Assembly: GCA_018242625.1 (NCBI GenBank)
Contig: JAFEBO010000003.1
Coordinates: 186,001-250,000 of the forward strand
Reading direction: 5' to 3'
Source: Planctomycetota bacterium
GTDB taxonomy: Bacteria; Planctomycetota; Phycisphaerae; Phycisphaerales; UBA1924
DNA: 64,000 bases
This document shows, piece after piece, positions 53,295 to 61,316 of the stretch. The translations under genes were made by a program, and so were the position numbers. The notes under the pieces are model-generated. The model was given only the letters and a program-made list of their open reading frames with translations. It did not search any database and was not told where the DNA came from. Position 1 is the first letter of the stretch. Each line of letters begins with the position of its first letter.

Positions 53295-53337
53295 AAAAAA
53301 CCCGCAACCCCGGAGGAGTGGAACGCACTCCGGGGTT
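53295..53337 (-). terminator. Rho-independent terminator of htrA
   Basis: AACCCCGGAG (53306-53315) pairs perfectly with CTCCGGGGTT (53328-53337) around a 12-base loop. Read on the minus strand, the hairpin is followed after GCGGG by six Ts (53300-53295). It lies 111 bases past the htrA stop. Confidence 0.72.
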
Positions 53338-53448
53338 ACGGAAGGGAAGGAGGCTCTTTGAAAGGGATCCGTCGCGTGAAGCGGCGGACCCCAGCGTGGG
53401 AAGGAACCGGAGTGGCGGCGGACGTCTCGCCGCGCCCCGAAGGGACTT

Positions 53449-55029
53449 CTAACGCTCGGGCTTGACCACCACGAACCGGGCGTTGTCGCCGCGTTTGATG
53501 CGGAGCAAGAGGCCTTTTTCGCTGGTGGCGCCTGCGAGTTCATTGAACTGCTCGGCGTTGGTGATTGCCTTGCCGCTCGCGGCAAGGATCACATCTCCCG
53601 GCTGCAGCCCGGCGGCTTCCGCGGCGGAACCGGCGGCAACGTCGGTGACTGCAAGCCCGCTCTCATCGTCCTTGAGCTTGAACTGCTCGCGCATCGACTT
53701 GTCGATCGACTGCACGGACAGGCCAAGCTTGTTGTTCTTTTCCGGCGCCGCCGCGGGGGTGGGCGCTGAGCCCGATCCCGGGCGCTTGGCGAGCGTGGCG
53801 GAGAAGGCCTCTTCTTTACCGTCACGCAGAACGCCGAGCTTCGCGGACGAACCGGGGTTGAGACGCGCGATCCGGCTCATGAGCTGCCCCGGATCGGTCA
53901 CGGGTTGACCGTTGACCGAGGTGACGATGTCACCGGCGAGCAGACCGGCCTTGGCGCCCGGACCTCCCGGGACCACGTCGCCCAGGAGCACGCCCCGCTT
54001 GGGCTTGGTACCCATGCTGGCGGCGAGATCCGGAGTGAGCGGCTGGATCGACACTCCCAGATAGCCGCGTTCAACGTACCCCTTGGTCATGAGTTCGTGC
54101 ATGACCGACTGCACCGTCGGGGCGGGGATGGCAAAGCCGATGCCCTCATTGCCGCCGGAGTTGGAACGGATGGCGGTATTGATACCGATGACTTCGCCGT
54201 CCAGATTGACGAGCGGACCGCCGGAATTTCCGGGATTGATGGGCGTGTCGGTCTGGATGAAGTCCTCGAAGGCCGCGGTGCCCACACCGCTGCGCCCCTT
54301 GGCACTCACGACGCCCGCGGTCACGGTGTGATCCAGGCCGAAGGGATTTCCGACAGCCACGCACCAGTCGCCGGGCTGCACCTCTTCGGTGTCGGCAAAT
54401 TTGGCGGCGGCCAGGCCGGCGGCATCGATCTTGATGACGGCCAGGTCCGCATCCTTGTCTATACCAACAAGCTTGGCCTCGTACTCGGTGCCGTCGGCCA
54501 GAGCGACGGTGATGATGTCGGCCCCGTCCACAACGTGGGCGTTGGTGACAATGCTTCCATCGGCGGTGGCGATGACACCCGAGCCCTGACCCATCATGAC
54601 CGGCGCACGGCGTGGGCCCTGCCCGGGGTTCTGCGGTTGCGCCTGGCCCTGGGATGGGTCCTGCATTCCGGGCATCCCGCCGGACCCACCAAAGAAACGC
54701 TCAAAGAACTTCTCTGTGCCCGGCGGAAGCGACGGAGTTTCCTGACCATTTTCGTTCCCTCCCTCGGCGCGGCCGCGGAACGCGGCCGGAGTGGTGCTCT
54801 TCTTGGAAACACGGATGCTGACGACCGACTGGCTGATGGTGCTCGCGGCGGAACGGAACGCCGTCGACAGGCTCTTGGCGATCCTGGTTGCCTCGTGCGT
54901 GTCCGGCGCGGCGGCGAGCGCGGGGGCCGCGAGCGTGGTGCCGACGGCCGCAAAGAGGGCCAGCGCGGAGAAACGCACGCGCCGGCCCGAGCTGAATCCT
55001 GCCTTGGTGAGTTTGTTTGTGCTGTTCAT
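53449..55029 (-). CDS. Periplasmic serine protease of the HtrA/DegP/DegQ family
   Basis: 526 residues from the ATG at 55029, with GGGAAGAA directly upstream. Signal peptide about residues 1-42 ([21 protein letters not shown]). The trypsin-like domain holds His165 (TNAHVVDG), Asp195 (DADLAVIK) and Ser269 (GNSGGP). A Gly/Gln/Pro-rich loop (about 110-145, [20 protein letters not shown]) precedes the domain as in the LA loop of DegP. Two PDZ domains follow ([15 protein letters not shown] and [13 protein letters not shown] as their starts). It degrades or refolds damaged envelope proteins. A hairpin lies in the 5' leader. Confidence 0.95.
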   Translation of the reverse strand: MNSTNKLTKAGFSSGRRVRFSALALFAAVGTTLAAPALAAAPDTHEATRIAKSLSTAFRSAASTISQSVVSIRVSKKSTTPAAFRGRAEGGNENGQETPSLPPGTEKFFERFFGGSGGMPGMQDPSQGQAQPQNPGQGPRRAPVMMGQGSGVIATADGSIVTNAHVVDGADIITVALADGTEYEAKLVGIDKDADLAVIKIDAAGLAAAKFADTEEVQPGDWCVAVGNPFGLDHTVTAGVVSAKGRSGVGTAAFEDFIQTDTPINPGNSGGPLVNLDGEVIGINTAIRSNSGGNEGIGFAIPAPTVQSVMHELMTKGYVERGYLGVSIQPLTPDLAASMGTKPKRGVLLGDVVPGGPGAKAGLLAGDIVTSVNGQPVTDPGQLMSRIARLNPGSSAKLGVLRDGKEEAFSATLAKRPGSGSAPTPAAAPEKNNKLGLSVQSIDKSMREQFKLKDDESGLAVTDVAAGSAAEAAGLQPGDVILAASGKAITNAEQFNELAGATSEKGLLLRIKRGDNARFVVVKPER

Positions 55030-55060
55030 GTTCTTCCCTTTCGCGTTGTCGGATTGTCGT

Positions 55061-55081
55061 TGTCCGTCACTGCGACGGACA
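55061..55081 (-). promoter_or_regulatory. Leader hairpin upstream of htrA
   Basis: TGTCCGTC (55061-55068) and GACGGACA (55074-55081) form a perfect eight-pair stem with a five-base loop, 31 bases before the ATG. Its role is unknown. The rest of the 276-base spacer to 55305 shows no gene. Confidence 0.4.
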
Positions 55082-55305
55082 CGTGCAATACCGGCGCGCA
55101 CCGGAGCGTGTTCGCGGACGTTCCGTGCGGCGCGGCCCCCGGGCCTCCTCGCCGGAAAAACACCGAGCGCGCAAATGCCCTGTTTTTCAGGCCTTTTTCA
55201 TCTGTTTTTGTCCCGCGCCCTGATTTCTACTGATTTGCGTCGGCAACGGGAGGACTTGCGATGTAAGCGTTTGACATCTCGCTCCCGACGGGCGCAATCG
55301 CGCGA

Positions 55306-55839
55306 TCACCGCGTCCAGCGGTAGCAGTTGCGCTCAAAGAACTCGGCGGCGCCGTCGGGCCGAACCTCTTTGCGGATCGAGAAGGCACGGGCGGCGATGT
55401 TGTATGTAAAACGGAAGTCGGCGGGACGGTCGTCGTCGCGGCCGCGTTCCTCGGTGACAAGGCAGATCACGCCATCTCCGCGCTCTGATCGCGACAGTAC
55501 CTTTTCCCCCGAGAGTCTCCTGCCGCCGTCTTCGATACGGACAACTTGTGCTGAGTCCATTTTCGGTTCGTCGGGGTACCCGATGCGGAACTGCCAGCCT
55601 GGCGCGACGCCGGCGTCCGCGAAATCGTTCCCGACCTGAGCGAGGCCCGGCTGCTGAACCACCTCGAGCGTCGAAGAGATCGTCGCTTTGCTGTTCGACT
55701 GATAGTCGAGGTAGGAGAGCGTGCCGTGCCAGGGCGATCCGACCAGGCGATCAAGATCTGCGGGGCGGACCAACGCAGACTGGCAGCCGGCGAGCAGGAG
55801 CGTGAAAAGCAGGAAGAAACAACGCATCGGAGTCTTCAT
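55306..55839 (-). CDS. Lipoprotein of unknown function
   Basis: 177 residues from the ATG at 55839, which opens a lipoprotein signal with lipobox LAGC (CFFLLFTLLLAGCQS). The longer frame to 56073 is antisense to the next gene. The body is beta-rich (WHGTLSYLDYQSNSKATISSTLEVV, WQFRIGYPDEPK) and ends AEFFERNCYRWTR. No family recognised. It is transcribed divergently from DUF2585 across only 34 bases. Confidence 0.65.
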   Translation of the reverse strand: MKTPMRCFFLLFTLLLAGCQSALVRPADLDRLVGSPWHGTLSYLDYQSNSKATISSTLEVVQQPGLAQVGNDFADAGVAPGWQFRIGYPDEPKMDSAQVVRIEDGGRRLSGEKVLSRSERGDGVICLVTEERGRDDDRPADFRFTYNIAARAFSIRKEVRPDGAAEFFERNCYRWTR

Positions 55840-55859
55840 ATCGGCCTCGCCTTCCCGGA

Positions 55860-55865
55860 TAGGCT
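55860..55865 (+). promoter_or_regulatory. -10-like hexamer TAGGCT before the DUF2585 gene
   Basis: It ends eight bases before the ATG at 55874, inside a 34-base spacer shared with the divergent lipoprotein gene. Confidence 0.42.
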
Positions 55866-55873
55866 TTGTCCAA

Positions 55874-56497
55874 ATGCAGGAAAGGAATCTTCGAGTTTCA
55901 TCTCCGCACTTCGCCGGGGCTCCGATCCTGGTTTCATGCCTCAGCATCGTTCTTGCCATCATCACGCTGCGGCTCATGGGGCGGATCTGGTGGTGCGAGT
56001 GTGGCGGGTGGTCGCCCTGGGTCTCCGACATCTGGTCCCGGCACTGCTCCCAGCATCTCGTGGACTGGTACACGTTCTCGCATGTTTCGCACGGGCTGCT
56101 TTTCTACGTGGGGCTGCGGACTCTCAGCCGCTGGCTGCCCGCACGCTGGCGGAACGCGTTCACACCCGGGTGGTGGTTCGTCGCGGCGATCCTCCTGGAA
56201 ACGGGCTGGGAAATCCTGGAAAACACGCCGCTGGTGATCGAACGCTACCGCGCCGAGACCGCTTCGCTCAACTACACCGGCGACAGCATCATCAACTCGG
56301 TCGGGGACATACTGGCGTGCGCCGCGGGGTTTGCCATCGCACGTTGCCTTGGATGCGCGCGGGCGGTCATTCTCTTCGTGGCGCTCGAGCTTCTGACGCT
56401 CTGGTTTATCCGTGACAACCTCACCCTGAACGTCGTCATGCTGCTCTCTCCGATCGAGGCGGTGCGAGCATGGCAGATGCCGGCCGAGATGCGGTGA
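55874..56497 (+). CDS. DUF2585 (UPF0314) membrane protein
   Basis: 207 residues from the ATG at 55874; the open frame to 55721 is antisense to the lipoprotein. Family features: LMGRIWWCECG, SRHCSQHLVDWYTFSHVSHG, AAILLETGWEILENTP and NYTGDSIINSVGDILAC. About five membrane helices. It is a conserved inner-membrane family of unknown role; the conserved Cys, His and Glu residues in the motifs suggest a lipid- or metal-related enzyme, but that is speculation. The DinB gene starts 26 bases after its stop. Confidence 0.88.
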   Translation: MQERNLRVSSPHFAGAPILVSCLSIVLAIITLRLMGRIWWCECGGWSPWVSDIWSRHCSQHLVDWYTFSHVSHGLLFYVGLRTLSRWLPARWRNAFTPGWWFVAAILLETGWEILENTPLVIERYRAETASLNYTGDSIINSVGDILACAAGFAIARCLGCARAVILFVALELLTLWFIRDNLTLNVVMLLSPIEAVRAWQMPAEMR

Positions 56498-56522
56498 AAT
56501 ACAGCCTTGAAGGAGACACCCC

Positions 56523-56996
56523 ATGACAAAGACATCGCGGGAGCTCATTTCACGCCTGTGGAATGACGCGTGGAAGGATGGGCTCTGGGCCGCATCCTGG
56601 TCCAAGTCGCTTGACGGCCTGACCGCCGGGCAGGCGGCCTGGCACCCCCCCAACGCGCCCGGAGTGAGCGGAGAGCGTCACTCGATCTGGCAGAACGTGC
56701 TGCACATGTGCCTGTGGCGCGAGCACTGGCTGCGCAAGCTCTCCGGCGGAACCACGGCAAAGGACGTGCTGGAGCGGGAGAATTTTCCGCCGATCACCGA
56801 TCACTCCGAAAGCGCCTGGAGCGCAGCGAAGTCCCGGTTCCTCGAATCGCAGACCCGTCTAGCCGCGGCGCTGACCGACGCAATGACAAGCGACGAACAG
56901 TTCGAGGCGATCACCCACTTCCTGCCGCACGATTGCTACCACTTCGGGCAGATCAATCTGATCCGGGGGATGCTGGGGCTCATGCCGGTTGAGTGA
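56523..56996 (+). CDS. DinB family protein (fifth in window)
   Basis: 157 residues, with AAGGAGA nine bases upstream. Features: LISRLWNDAWKDGLWAASW, a first His in IWQNVLHMCLWREHWLRKL, and the C-terminal FLPHDCYHFGQINLIRGML with the second metal-binding His pair. It belongs to the DinB/DUF664-like superfamily but is not close to the other four copies. Function unknown. It may be co-transcribed with the DUF2585 gene. Confidence 0.82.
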   Translation: MTKTSRELISRLWNDAWKDGLWAASWSKSLDGLTAGQAAWHPPNAPGVSGERHSIWQNVLHMCLWREHWLRKLSGGTTAKDVLERENFPPITDHSESAWSAAKSRFLESQTRLAAALTDAMTSDEQFEAITHFLPHDCYHFGQINLIRGMLGLMPVE

Positions 56997-57170
56997 CTGA
57001 GATTGTCAACCAAAGCGTGGCGGCCCCGCGCCTGCGCCCCAAGCTGGATGCGGACTCCGATCGGAGCCGTACCGCGGCGCCGGGCCGACTTCAGCAGCAG
57101 CGGATCTCTCTCCGGTTGCACGACGCCCCGGAATCGGCTCTACTCTCGTCCACCTTTCTGGAGCGAGCGA

Positions 57171-57827
57171 ATGGCATTGCATCGTGCGGGATTGCTGTTG
57201 ATCGGGCTGGGGCTGATGGTTGGAGCGTGCGCGAGTTCGAACAAGCCGGCGGCATCGGCCGCGGCGGGGAATCCGCAGAACAAGGGCGTGAATGACTTCG
57301 GGCCGGCCACAAAGAGCGGCATCATCTCCGACTACGCCCGCCTCAAACCCTCTCCCGAGTTTCCGGGAACGCTGGTCTGGACGTCGGGAAAGCTCGGAAA
57401 CTATGACAAGTTCATCGTGGACCCTGTAACGATTGTGCCCAGCGAATCGGCGCGCGGGATCCCCATCAGCGCCGCGGAGAAGCAGCGACTGGCCGCGGAA
57501 TTCCGCTACGACCTTGTGGACGTGTTGCAGGCAACGCACAAGGTTGTCGTGACGCCGATGCCGCGCACGGCACGGATCAAGGCCGCGGTGACGCAGGTCG
57601 CACGATCAACCGGCACGGAGATGCAGTGGTTCCGTTGGGAGGGCGGCGCCGCGGCCGAAATGGAGATTACCGACGCGATGACCGGAGAGCCCCTGGCGTC
57701 CGCGATCGACTCGGATGTCGTCAAGGCAAGAGAGCCGAGCCCCGTCAAGGACCCGTACGGGGACACCAAACTGGTCTTCCGCCACTGGGCGGCGCGGCTG
57801 GGGAAATGGCTGATCACCGCCAGGTAG
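57171..57827 (+). CDS. DUF3313-like lipoprotein
   Basis: 218 residues from the ATG at 57171, with TGGAG nine bases upstream. Lipobox GAC in LLIGLGLMVGACASS. The mature part starts SGIISDYARLKPSPE ... GKLGNYDKFIVDPVTIV, matching the DUF3313 layout, then LVDVLQATHKVVVTPMP and a final LVFRHWAARLGKWL. These are small outer- or inner-membrane lipoproteins of unknown function. A strong bidirectional terminator follows its stop. Confidence 0.8.
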   Translation: MALHRAGLLLIGLGLMVGACASSNKPAASAAAGNPQNKGVNDFGPATKSGIISDYARLKPSPEFPGTLVWTSGKLGNYDKFIVDPVTIVPSESARGIPISAAEKQRLAAEFRYDLVDVLQATHKVVVTPMPRTARIKAAVTQVARSTGTEMQWFRWEGGAAAEMEITDAMTGEPLASAIDSDVVKAREPSPVKDPYGDTKLVFRHWAARLGKWLITAR

Positions 57828-57851
57828 AGGCGAAGCCGAACTTCAAAATGA

Positions 57852-57879
57852 AAAAGGGCACGCGCCGGCGTGCCCTTTT
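57852..57879. terminator. Bidirectional rho-independent terminator
   Basis: AAAAGGGCACGC (57852-57863) pairs perfectly with GCGTGCCCTTTT (57868-57879) around a GCCG loop. The A/T ends provide a T-tract in both directions. It separates the convergent DUF3313 and HdeD-like genes. Confidence 0.85.
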
Positions 57880-57896
57880 CATGAATTCGCAGTGCA

Positions 57897-58487
57897 TCAG
57901 GCAACGCGGACGTGCCTCTTCAGACGCAGCGCGAGCGTGATGAGCGTGATGCCCCCAACGATCGCGAATGCCCCCACGACCATCATCATGGCGAGGATTC
58001 CTTCTCCCGGACGGAGAACCACAAACGTCCCGAACGCCACATCGATGAGGCCGCTGATGATGAGCGACCACTCGTTCTGGATGACCTTGCGGAGGTGGAC
58101 GGCGCCGGCGATTGTGATGATCCCGCGCACCAGCGCCCAGACTCCGACAAAGGTTGCGAGAGTGATGGCGGTGAGGGCGGGTGACAGGATCGTGGTAACA
58201 CCGACGCCAATTCCCAGGAGCCCGACGAGAATCAGCCACCAGGTCGGAATGATGGATCTGGCACGCCCGGAGGCCGCCGCCGCGAGCGCGAAAACGCCGT
58301 CGAGGATCGCCAGGGCAGCGAACATCCAGAGCACAGCGGGCAGTGTTAGAGCGGGCACTGCAAGCGCGAAAACTCCGAAGAGAACAGCGCAAACTCCCCG
58401 GACCATCAGCGATTTCCATCCCGCGGCGAGCGCGTGCAGGTGTGCCGAAACCGCGGACGCGATCGGATTGGAAGCGAGTTGGGTCAT
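57897..58487 (-). CDS. HdeD family (DUF308) membrane protein
   Basis: 196 residues from the ATG at 58487, with AAGGAG seven bases upstream; longer frames to 59054 are antisense to later genes. Six hydrophobic helices in three pairs (SLMVRGVCAVLFGVFALAVPA, IIPTWWLILVGLLGIGVGV, LVRGIITIAGAVHLRKV, LIISGLIDVAFGTFVVLRPG, MMMVVGAFAIVGG) show the repeating DUF308 units with G-V/I-...-G motifs. HdeD in E. coli is an acid-resistance membrane protein; the role here is inferred from the family only. Confidence 0.87.
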   Translation of the reverse strand: MTQLASNPIASAVSAHLHALAAGWKSLMVRGVCAVLFGVFALAVPALTLPAVLWMFAALAILDGVFALAAAASGRARSIIPTWWLILVGLLGIGVGVTTILSPALTAITLATFVGVWALVRGIITIAGAVHLRKVIQNEWSLIISGLIDVAFGTFVVLRPGEGILAMMMVVGAFAIVGGITLITLALRLKRHVRVA

Positions 58488-58829
58488 GCGAACTCCTTTT
58501 TGGAGAGAGCCAGATCGAAGGCTCGGATGCAGGCAAGATCGGTGAGCGATCGTGCGGGCCTGCAATAAAGGGCGTTTTTCGCCCGCGTGCGCCTGCCTAC
58601 TGTCTTTGCGATGGCAGCCACTGTCTGATCCAATCCCGTCGCCGCGAACCTGTGCACGGTCCGTCCTTTGGGCGGTCGAAACATGAAGCACACGGATCGC
58701 AATCCCGGGCCTTCTCGGTACCGGGTCGTGATTGCTCGCACCGAGCACACGGGCGGCGGAGGATCGCTCCGGGAATTCTCTGTTTTCCTGGGTGCCGCGC
58801 CGATCGCGGCCGTTTGTGGCTGTCAACCA
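58488..58829. other. 342-base spacer between divergent genes
   Basis: It holds the HdeD-like promoter region and a small hairpin GGGCG-ttttt-CGCCC (58570-58584). An open frame from 58668 joins the RNHCP gene but its first 54 codons have no family match. I see no further gene. Confidence 0.5.
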
Positions 58830-59213
58830 ATGTCTCACAAGAGCAGAACTGAATCGAACGGTTTTTGTTGTATTCGTTGCGGGAATCACGTTCCGGCGCA
58901 GGCGTGGGGAACCAGGCACCGGAATCACTGTCCGCTTTGCCTCTGGTCCCGGCACGTCGATGAGGAGCCGGGGGATCGCGCGTGCCCCTGCCGGTCCGGC
59001 ATGGAGCCGATCGGGATCGAGGTGCGCCAGGACGGTGAATGGGCCATCATCCACCGGTGCACAGGGTGCGGCACGCTGGGGACGAATCGGGTCGCGGGCG
59101 ATGATGAGGAGCGGGCGCTGCTGGCGCTTGCACTGCGTCCGATCGCCAACCCGGCGTTCCCGCTGGATGGATTTCGGGACTCGACCGGTAAGCCCGCGTC
59201 CGGAGGGCCGTGA
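58830..59213 (+). CDS. RNHCP domain protein
   Basis: 127 residues from the ATG at 58830; a frame back to 58668 adds unrecognised sequence. Domain hallmarks: FCCIRCGNHVP, then RNHCPLCLWSRHVD, then GDRACPCRSGMEPIGIEV and HRCTGCGTLGTNRVAGDD. Four CxxC-type pairs suggest one or two bound zinc ions. RNHCP proteins are small zinc-ribbon proteins of unknown function; a nucleic-acid role is often assumed without evidence. Cytoplasmic. Confidence 0.87.
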   Translation: MSHKSRTESNGFCCIRCGNHVPAQAWGTRHRNHCPLCLWSRHVDEEPGDRACPCRSGMEPIGIEVRQDGEWAIIHRCTGCGTLGTNRVAGDDEERALLALALRPIANPAFPLDGFRDSTGKPASGGP

Positions 59214-59359
59214 AGTGGGGCATTTTCCGCCGGGCAGTGCAAGAAGTGGCGTTTTTCAAGAGATAAGAGGGGTGCACCATCCAAGACCTTTCCGGCATCG
59301 AAGGACGTAGAACATGGGGCACGGATTTCATCCGCGGGGCCCACAATCGGGAGTCGAAC

Positions 59360-60496
59360 ATGCGCGCCGTGATTCTGGTCGGGCTTTTTCTCGCCGCATT
59401 TGCGGGCGGAATCTTTTTGACCGCGTGGGCGGGCGGCCCGGGGCCGGGGAGCGGGTACGGAAACGCACCACTTCCGGAAGAATCCAAGGAGCAGATGAAA
59501 AGCATGACCACTGAAAAGAAAGATGGGCCGGTCTATTCCAAGAGCGGGTACGACGTCACGCGTCTGAGCGACCAGAAGATCAACGAACTGGCGAAGAAAC
59601 TGAAACCCGAGGAACGCGACGTCATCCTGGCGAAGGGGACCGAGCGTGCGTTCTGCGGCAACCTGGTCGACAATCACAAGGAAGGTGTGTACGTCTGCCG
59701 GCTTTGCGGTCTTCCGCTGTTTGCGAGCGACGGAAAGTTTGATTCGGGGACGGGCTGGCCGAGCTTCTTTACGCCGGTCGATTCGGCCCATGTGGCGTAT
59801 CACAAGGACAACTCGTTTGGAATGGAGCGGGTCGAAATCGAGTGTGCACGGTGCTCCGCGCATCTGGGTCACGTCTTCGAAGACGGTCCCAAGCCGACGG
59901 GCCTGCGTTATTGCGTGAACAGCGTTTCGCTGGAGTTTGTTGAAAAGAAGGACGGAAAGCTGGACTTGCCGCCTGCCAGTCGGCCGCTCGCGACAGAGAC
60001 CGCATACTTCGCCGGGGGCTGCTTCTGGGGTACGGAGGATCTGTTCCAGCAGGTGCCGGGCGTGATCGATGTGGTCAGCGGGTACATGGGCGGCAAGCTC
60101 AAGAGCCCTTCCTACAAGCAGGTTTGCTACACGGACACCGAGCACGCCGAGACGGTGCGAATCGTGTACGACCCCGCGCGAATCTCGTACAAGGAACTGC
60201 TCGGGAAGTTCTTCAAGTTCCACGACCCCACGCAGTTGGACCGCCAAGGCCCGGACACCGGCCGCCAGTACCGCAGCGCGATCTTCGCGACCGACGAAAA
60301 ACAGCTGGCCACAGCGAAGGCGTTCCTCGCCGAACAGAGCGAAAAACCCCGGTACAAATCGCACAAAATCGTGACCACTGTGGAGCTGGCGCAGAAGCCG
60401 GGCGAGACCGGGGGATTCTGGGAGGCCGAGGAGTACCACCAGGACTACCACGCCAAGCACGGCGGACACTGCGCCCTTCCCCGCGAAGATGAATGA
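59360..60496 (+). CDS. Exported bifunctional methionine sulfoxide reductase, MsrB-MsrA fusion
   Basis: 378 residues, CGGGAG upstream. An N-terminal hydrophobic segment (AVILVGLFLAAFAGGIFLTAWA) suggests export or anchoring, so it would repair envelope proteins. The MsrB domain (about 60-195) has zinc-binding CxxC pairs (CRLCG, CARC) and the catalytic Cys185 in LRYCVNS, reducing methionine R-sulfoxide. The MsrA domain (about 210-370) has Cys221 in GGCFWG, reducing the S form, with later motifs DPTQLDRQGPDTGRQYRSAIF and EEYHQDY. MsrB precedes MsrA, the reverse of the commoner MsrA-MsrB order. Confidence 0.95.
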   Translation: MRAVILVGLFLAAFAGGIFLTAWAGGPGPGSGYGNAPLPEESKEQMKSMTTEKKDGPVYSKSGYDVTRLSDQKINELAKKLKPEERDVILAKGTERAFCGNLVDNHKEGVYVCRLCGLPLFASDGKFDSGTGWPSFFTPVDSAHVAYHKDNSFGMERVEIECARCSAHLGHVFEDGPKPTGLRYCVNSVSLEFVEKKDGKLDLPPASRPLATETAYFAGGCFWGTEDLFQQVPGVIDVVSGYMGGKLKSPSYKQVCYTDTEHAETVRIVYDPARISYKELLGKFFKFHDPTQLDRQGPDTGRQYRSAIFATDEKQLATAKAFLAEQSEKPRYKSHKIVTTVELAQKPGETGGFWEAEEYHQDYHAKHGGHCALPREDE

Positions 60497-60559
60497 CAAA
60501 TGAAGGGAAAAATAAGCGTTTTGAATCTGTTCGCGACGGTATAGGTCGGTAGGATTGCG

Positions 60560-60565
60560 TATACT
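60560..60565 (+). promoter_or_regulatory. -10-like hexamer TATACT before the first PAS-LuxR gene
   Basis: It ends six bases before the ATG at 60572. It lies in the right arm of a small dyad, GTATA (60539-60543) and TATAC (60560-60564), which could be an operator. Confidence 0.5.
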
Positions 60566-60571
60566 TCACAC

Positions 60572-61294
60572 ATGACCGCCGGTCCTTCCAAGGATGTTGC
60601 GGGGTCGGGGGGCGAGCTTCCGAACAGTCAGCTCTTGGCCTTGGGTGCAGCCCTGGGTTCGGATCCGATGAGCGGTGTCGCGATCTTCGGCCCTGGTGGG
60701 CTGGTGATGTTTGCGAACGTGCAGCTCTCCAAAATGTTCCGCGGCCCTCAGGCTTCGCCCGCGCAATCGGTGGGCAAAAAGCTCGCCGAGGTGTATCCGG
60801 AGACGTACGCAAAGGAAATCCTTTCTGTGATTGACCGGTCCGCCGAGACGGGCAAGCCGGCGCTGATGCGGACGATCTGGCGCGGCGAACAGATCTACTC
60901 CTGGGTGCAGCCGATCATGGGCGAGGCGGACGAGACGCCGCCGATCGGCAAGTGGCGGGCACGTCAGGTCTTGGCGATCAGCCGGAAGGTGCAGGGGGAC
61001 CAGGACGCCCGGGACCTCTTCCCCGGCATGGATTTCGAAAAGCACGACACGAACGTGATCGGCCTTGGGCCTCTGGACGTCTTGAGCACGCGAGAGCTTG
61101 AGGTGCTGGCATTGCTGGGCCAGGGCCTGAGCGCGGCCGAGATCGCCGAAGTGCTCCATCGGTCGGTCAAAACGATCAATACCCACCGTGAGAGCATCGG
61201 CAAGAAGCTCAAAATCGACGACCGCGTCAAACTGGCGGCGGGCGCCCTGCGGGCGGGATTACGCCTGACGGATGCCGCCCGGGCCCGGGTCTGA
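60572..61294 (+). CDS. PAS-LuxR type transcriptional regulator (copy 1)
   Basis: 240 residues. The N-terminal 100 residues look like a PAS sensor domain (MSGVAIFGPGGLVMFANVQLSKMF). A linker with RARQVLAISRKV follows, and the C-terminal LuxR helix-turn-helix has TRELEVLALLGQGLSAAEIAEVL and SVKTINTHRESIGKKL. No receiver domain with an acceptor Asp is present, so it probably senses a ligand or redox state directly. The next gene, 22 bases downstream, encodes a close paralog. Confidence 0.88.
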   Translation: MTAGPSKDVAGSGGELPNSQLLALGAALGSDPMSGVAIFGPGGLVMFANVQLSKMFRGPQASPAQSVGKKLAEVYPETYAKEILSVIDRSAETGKPALMRTIWRGEQIYSWVQPIMGEADETPPIGKWRARQVLAISRKVQGDQDARDLFPGMDFEKHDTNVIGLGPLDVLSTRELEVLALLGQGLSAAEIAEVLHRSVKTINTHRESIGKKLKIDDRVKLAAGALRAGLRLTDAARARV

Positions 61295-61301
61295 CGCCTG
61301 A

Positions 61302-61307
61302 TAGACT
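61302..61307 (+). promoter_or_regulatory. -10-like hexamer TAGACT before the second PAS-LuxR gene
   Basis: It ends nine bases before the ATG at 61317, in the 22-base spacer between the two regulators. Confidence 0.42.
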
Positions 61308-61316
61308 GCGGGCGGC

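Noticed and set aside
58925..60499. 524-codon minus-strand frame opposite the RNHCP and Msr genes
   Set aside because: Shadow of two genes with intact catalytic and zinc motifs.
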